Both the position numbers and the translations under genes were made by a program. From Bradyrhizobium sp. CB82 (lineage in GTDB: Bacteria > Pseudomonadota > Alphaproteobacteria > Rhizobiales > Xanthobacteraceae), in contig NZ_CP121650.1 of NCBI RefSeq assembly GCF_029714405.1, positions 9,178,233 through 9,242,232 on the forward strand: 64,000 nucleotides of DNA. Direction: 5' to 3'. The notes beneath the pieces are model-generated. The model was not told the DNA's origin and searched no databases. It worked only from the letters and a program-made list of their open reading frames with translations. Within the stretch, counting starts at the first letter, position 1, and the number at the start of each line of letters is the position of its first letter. Positions 59,792 through 64,000 of this stretch are shown piece by piece.

Positions 59792-60001
59792 TTAGCTGCG
59801 CAGGCCCAGCCTTCGCAGCCGGTGGTCGAGCTGGGCCCGGCTGATCTTCAGCGCACGCGCGGCGGCCGAAACATTGCCGCCGGCGCGCGCCAGTGCCGCC
59901 TCATAGGTGGCACGCTCGACCTCCGCAAACGATGCACTGCCTTGGGATGGCGGCGCGTCAGGCGTCTCGTGCTGCGACGGCCCGCCCTGGTGAAGAGGCA
60001 C
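59792..60001 (-). pseudogene. Orphan Fis-type helix-turn-helix, probably the tail of a lost regulator
   Basis: About 69 codons ending VERATYEAALARAGGNVSAAARALKISRAQLDHRLRRLGLRS, which is the C-terminal DNA-binding part of NtrC-type activators. No AAA+ domain precedes it: upstream is a short linker and then the end of the exopolysaccharide export gene. It is either a remnant or a free-standing small DNA-binding protein starting at GTG 60001. Confidence 0.5.
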
Positions 60002-60032
60002 ACGTCCGAGCCGCCCGTCGGGCGAGATGAGA

Positions 60033-60791
60033 TTAGAACCAGCGCTCGCCGACGTAGACCGTATCGCCGGGGCCGACGGGGGTGCCGAGCGGCACCACGG
60101 CACGCATTGCGCCACCGGCATCGCTGCGGGTCACCGTGACCACGTCGCGCTTGGCGCGCGGCGAGAAGCCGCCGGCGATCGCGACCGCGCTCTCGACGGT
60201 CATATTCGGCACGTAAGGATATTGGCCGGGCGCGGCGACTTCGCCCAGAATGAAGAAGGGACGATAAGCTTCGATCTCGACCGCCACCGACGGTTCCCGG
60301 ATATAGCCGTTGCGCAGGCGCGCGGCGATTTCGGAGGCGAGCCCCGCCGTGGTGCGACCGCGCGCCGGCACCGCGCCGACCAGCGGCATGGTGATCGCGC
60401 CGCCGGCATCGATCGCGTAGGTGTTGGTGAGACCTTCCTGGCCGTAGACTACGACGCGCAGCTTGTCGCCGGCATCGAGATGATAGGACGCATCGTAGCG
60501 CACCGGCACGGCCATGGGCGCAGGCATCGGCGCGGCATAGCCGACCGCCACGGGCCCGGGAGCTGCGGCAAAGGAATTGCGGAGCGCGCTGATGGCGCCG
60601 CCACCGGAATTGTCGACGACGGCGACCGGCTGCGGCCCGGCGGGCTGGCCATAGGCCATGTAATCGAGATCGCTGCGCGGCTGTGCGACCGCAACGGGAC
60701 CGACGGTTTGCATGCAGCCGCCAAGGACGAGCGCGGCGGACGCTGCCAAGATCGACCATCGAAACGCGCGCGCAACCCGCACCGGAGCCAT
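60033..60791 (-). CDS. Polysaccharide biosynthesis/export lipoprotein (Wza/ExoF type)
   Basis: A 252-residue outer-membrane polysaccharide export protein. The lipobox LVLGGC places the lipidated cysteine at residue 26. After a Pro/Ala-rich linker, YDASYHLDAGDKLRVVVYGQEGLTNTYAIDAGGAITMPLVGAVPARGRTTAGLASEIAARL is the Poly_export domain, and AYRPFFILGEVAAPGQYPYVPNMTVESAVAIAGGFSPRAKRDVV is a SLBB domain. No glycosyltransferases are next to it, so it may serve a distant exopolysaccharide locus. Start at MAPVRVARAF gives a standard signal sequence. Confidence 0.9.
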   Translation of the reverse strand: MAPVRVARAFRWSILAASAALVLGGCMQTVGPVAVAQPRSDLDYMAYGQPAGPQPVAVVDNSGGGAISALRNSFAAAPGPVAVGYAAPMPAPMAVPVRYDASYHLDAGDKLRVVVYGQEGLTNTYAIDAGGAITMPLVGAVPARGRTTAGLASEIAARLRNGYIREPSVAVEIEAYRPFFILGEVAAPGQYPYVPNMTVESAVAIAGGFSPRAKRDVVTVTRSDAGGAMRAVVPLGTPVGPGDTVYVGERWF

Positions 60792-60894
60792 CCCTTGAAC
60801 CGAGATAGCTCCAGTGTTGCACCCGTTATGGTTAACAAAGCGTTTCGAGGCGATGCGGCGGACGATGCAACCAAAAGTCTCGGCGCGCTCGCTC

Positions 60895-60912
60895 TCCCGC
60901 AAGCGGGAGAGG
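60895..60912. repeat. Short CTCTCCCGCAAGCGGGAGAG palindrome
   Basis: A single perfect stem of the CCTCTCCC family between the export lipoprotein gene and msrA. Confidence 0.5.
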
Positions 60913-60934
60913 GAGCTGAGAGTGCGCGGCTAGA

Positions 60935-61591
60935 TCACGCGCTCACACCCACGCCGATCGGACAGGACACGCCGGTGCCGCCGAGGCCGCAATAGCCGGC
61001 CGGATTCTTGGCGAGATATTGCTGGTGGTAGTCCTCGGCGAAATAGAACTCGCCGGCGGCCGCGATCTCGGTGGTGATGGCACCGAGGCCCTTGGCGGCG
61101 AGCGCCTTCTGATAGAGCGCCCTGGACTCGTCGGCCGCCTTCTTCTGCGCATCGCCAAACGTGTAGATCGCGCTTCGATATTGCGTGCCGACGTCATTGC
61201 CCTGGCGCATGCCTTGCGTCGGATTGTGGTTCTCCCAGAACGCCTTCAACAGCCGCTCGTAAGAGATCTTCTTCGGATCGTACACGACCAGCACCACCTC
61301 GGTGTGGCCGGTGCGGCCCGAGCAGACCTCTTCATAGGTGGGATTGGGCGTATGGCCGCCGGCATAGCCGACCGCGGTGACGTAGACGCCCTCGCCGAGC
61401 TCCCAGAATTTGCGTTCGGCGCCCCAGAAGCAGCCGAGCCCGAAGACGGCCTGCTCGAGACCTGCAGGGTAAGGCGGCTTGAGCGTCGCGCCGTTGACGA
61501 AATGGGTGGTGGCGGTCGGTAAGGGCTGCGCACGGCCCGGCAGCGCCTCGGCTGCGCTCGGGAGTGCAGTGGTCTTGCGCATGAACAGCAT
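60935..61591 (-). CDS. msrA: Peptide-methionine (S)-S-oxide reductase
   Basis: A 218-residue MsrA with the active-site motif GCFWG (Cys54), [57 protein letters not shown] and the C-terminal recycling cysteines in [15 protein letters not shown]. It repairs methionine sulfoxide using thioredoxin. No signal peptide; a single gene. Confidence 0.96.
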   Translation of the reverse strand: MLFMRKTTALPSAAEALPGRAQPLPTATTHFVNGATLKPPYPAGLEQAVFGLGCFWGAERKFWELGEGVYVTAVGYAGGHTPNPTYEEVCSGRTGHTEVVLVVYDPKKISYERLLKAFWENHNPTQGMRQGNDVGTQYRSAIYTFGDAQKKAADESRALYQKALAAKGLGAITTEIAAAGEFYFAEDYHQQYLAKNPAGYCGLGGTGVSCPIGVGVSA

Positions 61592-61723
61592 GGTCGGATC
61601 TCCGAAACGAGCTGTCCGTCGCCCAAGCAGGGCGCTCAGGCGACGTGCTCGCGATACCAGTTGAATATAGGCATTTACGCTTGGAGAGGCAGCCCTGTTA
61701 CGCCGCCTCCTTTCCAGGGGCGG

Positions 61724-62041
61724 TCAATCCCGCGAATAGCCGATCAGGCGTTTCCGCGGCCGGAACAGGATCATCAGGAGGATTCCGAGAATGCCGAGCA
61801 CGGCGAAGACCGGCTGGTCCAGCACCAGGCGGATCACCGAGGTCCAGAGCCATGGAGCCTTGGCCTCGACCCAGGTCCGGAACGCCTGCTGGCTGGACTG
61901 ATGGATATCGTTCCAGAACTGGCCGAACCGGGTGAACCGCAGGGTCTGGTCCGCCACCCAGCGGGCGCCGTCGTAGACCATGAAGATGAAGCCACCAGCC
62001 AGCAGCAACAGGCCGATCAGTCGGAAAAAGCCGCGGATCAT
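61724..62041 (-). CDS. Small membrane protein of unknown function
   Basis: A 105-residue protein with a membrane segment at each end: FFRLIGLLLLAGGFIFMVYDGARW (about 5-28) and VFAVLGILGILLMILFR (about 77-94), joined by an amphipathic stretch NDIHQSSQQAFRTWVEAKAPWLW. Both termini should face the same side, with the basic tail RPRKRLIGYSRD in the cytoplasm. No family function is known to me. Confidence 0.75.
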   Translation of the reverse strand: MIRGFFRLIGLLLLAGGFIFMVYDGARWVADQTLRFTRFGQFWNDIHQSSQQAFRTWVEAKAPWLWTSVIRLVLDQPVFAVLGILGILLMILFRPRKRLIGYSRD

Positions 62042-62315
62042 GCAACACCCAAATATGCCCCATCCGGCCGGGACGAGGCGAAACGCCGCCAGCCAATACC
62101 GGGGCGAGAGCGGAAATTCAACCTCGTCAGTACGTTACAGCGGTTCCTGGGCCGCTCCGGCTGACTTTCCGGGCCTCCCGAAGCCGTTGACGGTGCCGCA
62201 GGCCCCCTCTATAAGGACGCCAACTGGCGGCGGGGGCAATCCCGCCGCCGCTGTTCTTTGAGCCATGTGAGGCAGCCTTGGAAGGCAATAGCCGCAAGGC
62301 TGGCGCGCGGACTCT

Positions 62316-62349
62316 AAAGAACTGTCTTAGCAAAAGAACTGCCTTAGCA
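62316..62349 (+). repeat. 17-bp tandem repeat in the rpsT leader
   Basis: AAAGAACTGTCTTAGCA (62316-62332) is followed immediately by AAAGAACTGCCTTAGCA (62333-62349), 16 of 17 identical, about 100 bases before the rpsT start codon. It is in the region expected to be the untranslated leader or promoter of the S20 gene. Confidence 0.7.
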
Positions 62350-62447
62350 ACCGAACACCCTAAAACCGAGCGTCGATTTCGCGGTTCAAGCAGCCGGCGC
62401 TAATCCGAGCAAAAAGCGACCGGTCACCGCAGAGGATTTTTGAGACT

Positions 62448-62714
62448 ATGGCCAACACCACTTCCGCCAAGAAAGCGACGCGCAAGATTGCCCGTCGTAC
62501 CGCCGTCAACAAGTCGCGTCGCACCCAGATGCGCGGCGCAGTCCGCACCGTCGAAGAGGCGATCAAGTCCGGTGATCGCGCCGCCGCGCTGAAGGCGCTC
62601 GCGAACGCTGAGCCCGCCCTGATGCGCGCCGCACAGCGCAACATCATTCACAAGAACAACGCGAGCCGCAAAGTGTCGCGGCTGACGCATCAGATCGCCA
62701 AGCTCGGCAAGTGA
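62448..62714 (+). CDS. rpsT: 30S ribosomal protein S20
   Basis: An 88-residue S20 with the typical [33 protein letters not shown] start and the [19 protein letters not shown] end. It binds 16S rRNA in the small subunit. An intrinsic terminator follows 27 bases after the stop. In related genomes dnaA lies next downstream, consistent with the DnaA boxes after it. Confidence 0.97.
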   Translation: MANTTSAKKATRKIARRTAVNKSRRTQMRGAVRTVEEAIKSGDRAAALKALANAEPALMRAAQRNIIHKNNASRKVSRLTHQIAKLGK

Positions 62715-62740
62715 TCTGACTGAACGGCGCGTAAGCGGAC

Positions 62741-62770
62741 GAAGCCCGGCATGCGCCGGGCTTTTTCTTT
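62741..62770 (+). terminator. Intrinsic terminator of rpsT
   Basis: AAGCCCGGC (62742-62750), loop ATG and CGCCGGGCTT form a 9-bp stem followed by TTTTTCTTTT, a textbook rho-independent terminator placed right after rpsT. Confidence 0.9.
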
Positions 62771-63721
62771 TGTTGCTTCGAGCGACGGAGATCGGAACGC
62801 CTCAACCGGAGCTTCCGATTCAGAGCTCCGCGATCGGAGCTCGTTGACGAGAGCAGCCCTTCGATGGGAGCTCTTGGAAAAATCTTTCGTCGTGCGATTT
62901 TACCTCCGTAGTTTTACCTGCTGGCGATTCTGTCACACTGGAAACTTTCATCCCAGCTGCAAAAACACGTTGTGGCGCGACGGAATGAAGTCCTGCCTCG
63001 ACATCCTTCTGCACACCCTGGTCTCCACGGAAAGCTGTGCAGCGACAGGGGTTACCCTGCAAAACGAGACTCGAAAAACGATGTCTCGATAATCACTTAT
63101 CCACATAGTGACGGGAAGCATTTGGAAAATTGGCTCACACGGCACTCGCGTGACGCTTTTGTAAATTTTTTTGCGCGCCGTCGGAGAATTGTCACATGCC
63201 GCGCATTGCCTTCGATTCTGCACGGCGATTCAAAAACTTGGTTCTCGACCCTGTGAACAACTCTGCGCGCGCGTTAACGCAGATCAGGATTTCAGCTCCT
63301 CAACTGTGAATCAATTTCATTGCGAGTCTCTGCGCATCGTGTATTTCTTAAAGCCGTCCGCAGCGCCCACGATCTTGAGACCAGCGCGGTTTTGGAAACG
63401 GGGCGAGCGTGCAAATCGGCGGCGGTGTGCACGTGGGCGACGCTTTACCAAGCGATTGTCGGTTTGAAACCCATAGTGATATGGGAACGGTAGTGCTTTG
63501 TCTAAATGTCTCCAAGCGGGGCATTCGTGTCTCGTTCGCGTTCAGGCGCAACCGAGAGACAGCGACAGATCACCCGACAAGCGCGAAGGCAGCGCCGCCC
63601 GGGGCGAGTTAGGAAAGACGGGCGGACCTCGCGCCAGGACTGTGGAGTTCCTGCGCGAAGTTCATAGACGACGACACGCAGGACCTTGCCGTGAGCAATC
63701 ACGGCAGGACGGGGAGGCACC
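62771..63721. other. Gene-poor region with DnaA boxes, probable dnaA upstream / origin region
   Basis: No gene of note is seen over about 950 bases, rare for this window. One perfect DnaA box TTATCCACA is at 63097-63105; TGTGAACAA (63252-63260) and TGTGAATCA (63305-63313) are one-mismatch boxes on the other strand. Several GANTC sites (for example near 62815, 62922, 63215, 63227, 63308) and an AT-rich patch around 63160-63175 (TTTTGTAAATTTTTTTG) add to the picture. rpsT-dnaA order is usual in related genomes, and in some the origin lies here. Confidence 0.5.
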
Positions 63722-63835
63722 ATGTCGAACGAACGTAACGCGGTATTGAATCACTCTTCTTCTTCCGACGATGCCGTTTCGAGTTCGTCCTCCGACCAGC
63801 CTCCGACTTGTCCTTGCGCGCTGAGTACGCGCTGA
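63722..63835 (+). CDS. Possible 37-residue ORF before dnaA
   Basis: ATG with GGGGAGG 5 bases upstream opens a frame MSNERNAVLNHSSSSDDAVS...CALSTR ending in TGA. It is Ser-rich and low in complexity. The ribosome binding site is good but there is no other support; it could be a leader peptide or chance. Nothing recognisable is found from 63836 to the window end. Confidence 0.25.
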   Translation: MSNERNAVLNHSSSSDDAVSSSSSDQPPTCPCALSTR

Positions 63836-64000
63836 CCTCGCGAAACCACCATTCTTGACATCATAGGTCTGCTTCGCGGCGTTCGCGCCGAATGGCTGAT
63901 CTGTGCCTTCAAGAAGGATTCGCTTGAGGTCGTGCCGTGGCAGGAAACCTGCGACGGCACTCGCAACGCAACCTTATCTCCAAAGAAAAGTTTTCAAACG

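Noticed and set aside
63751..63966. 71-codon minus-strand frame near the right edge
   Set aside because: Ser/Glu-rich end is the reverse of a low-complexity AGC/TCT stretch; no ribosome binding site or similarity.

Overview
The window is GC-rich chromosomal DNA from an alphaproteobacterium of the Bradyrhizobium / Nitrobacteraceae type. This rests on gene content (RegSR redox two-component pair, PhaZ depolymerase, MmcB, HWE-type kinase, many branched-chain-type ABC solute receptors, rpsT followed by a DnaA-box region) and on several families of palindromic intergenic repeats that I associate with Bradyrhizobium. No rRNA, phage, transposase or integrase gene was seen. One tRNA gene is present.

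Layout. 1-9 kb: a membrane protein cut by the left edge, an OsmC protein, glnD, an alkyltransferase (ogt), a solute-binding protein, a DUF1330 protein and a PBP1A-type peptidoglycan synthase. 9-16 kb: a zinc peptidase, phaZ, a two-gene ABC exporter divergent from regS-regR, and mmcB. 16-29 kb: two GH13 enzymes, a metallo-beta-lactamase-fold hydrolase, a PHB-depolymerase-like esterase, an MFS transporter, a flavin monooxygenase-like protein, a P450, an SDR gene remnant, an HWE histidine kinase and a PAS-GGDEF-EAL protein. 30-40 kb: one catabolic block consisting of a PAS/sigma-54 activator, an MFS carboxylate-type permease behind a clear -24/-12 promoter, a CoA-transferase, and a complete branched-chain-type ABC transporter (receptor, two ATPases, two permeases); uptake and CoA activation of an organic acid is the likely theme.

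40.6-47.8 kb: next to tRNA-Arg(CCG) lies the most unusual part, a compact minus-strand operon that looks like a RiPP (ribosomally made, modified peptide) pathway. In transcription order it encodes a class-V PLP enzyme, a 208-residue peptide whose last three quarters is 22 copies of Ser-Ala-Cys-Ala in a 13-residue repeat, a radical SAM/SPASM protein, a MazG-like/methyltransferase fusion, a PurC (SAICAR synthetase)-like protein and a small P-loop kinase. A 54-codon ORF with an ideal ribosome binding site precedes it. I do not recognise this combination as a described system.

48-62 kb: housekeeping and accessory genes, including an SDR, a 3-methyladenine glycosylase-like protein, a cis-prenyltransferase controlled (by inference) together with its neighbouring winged-helix regulator through a 17-bp palindrome found twice, a trypsin-like protease, an ArsR/AHSA1/DUF899 operon with a probably leaderless promoter, a Bug-type receptor, an HD-GYP protein, a dienelactone hydrolase, an exopolysaccharide export lipoprotein and msrA. 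62-64 kb: rpsT with a tandem repeat in its leader, its terminator, then about 1.2 kb almost free of genes carrying DnaA boxes, which is probably the dnaA upstream / replication-origin region; dnaA itself is not reached.

Several genes are broken next to the intergenic repeats (SDR remnant, truncated VOC protein, orphan Fis-type helix-turn-helix).
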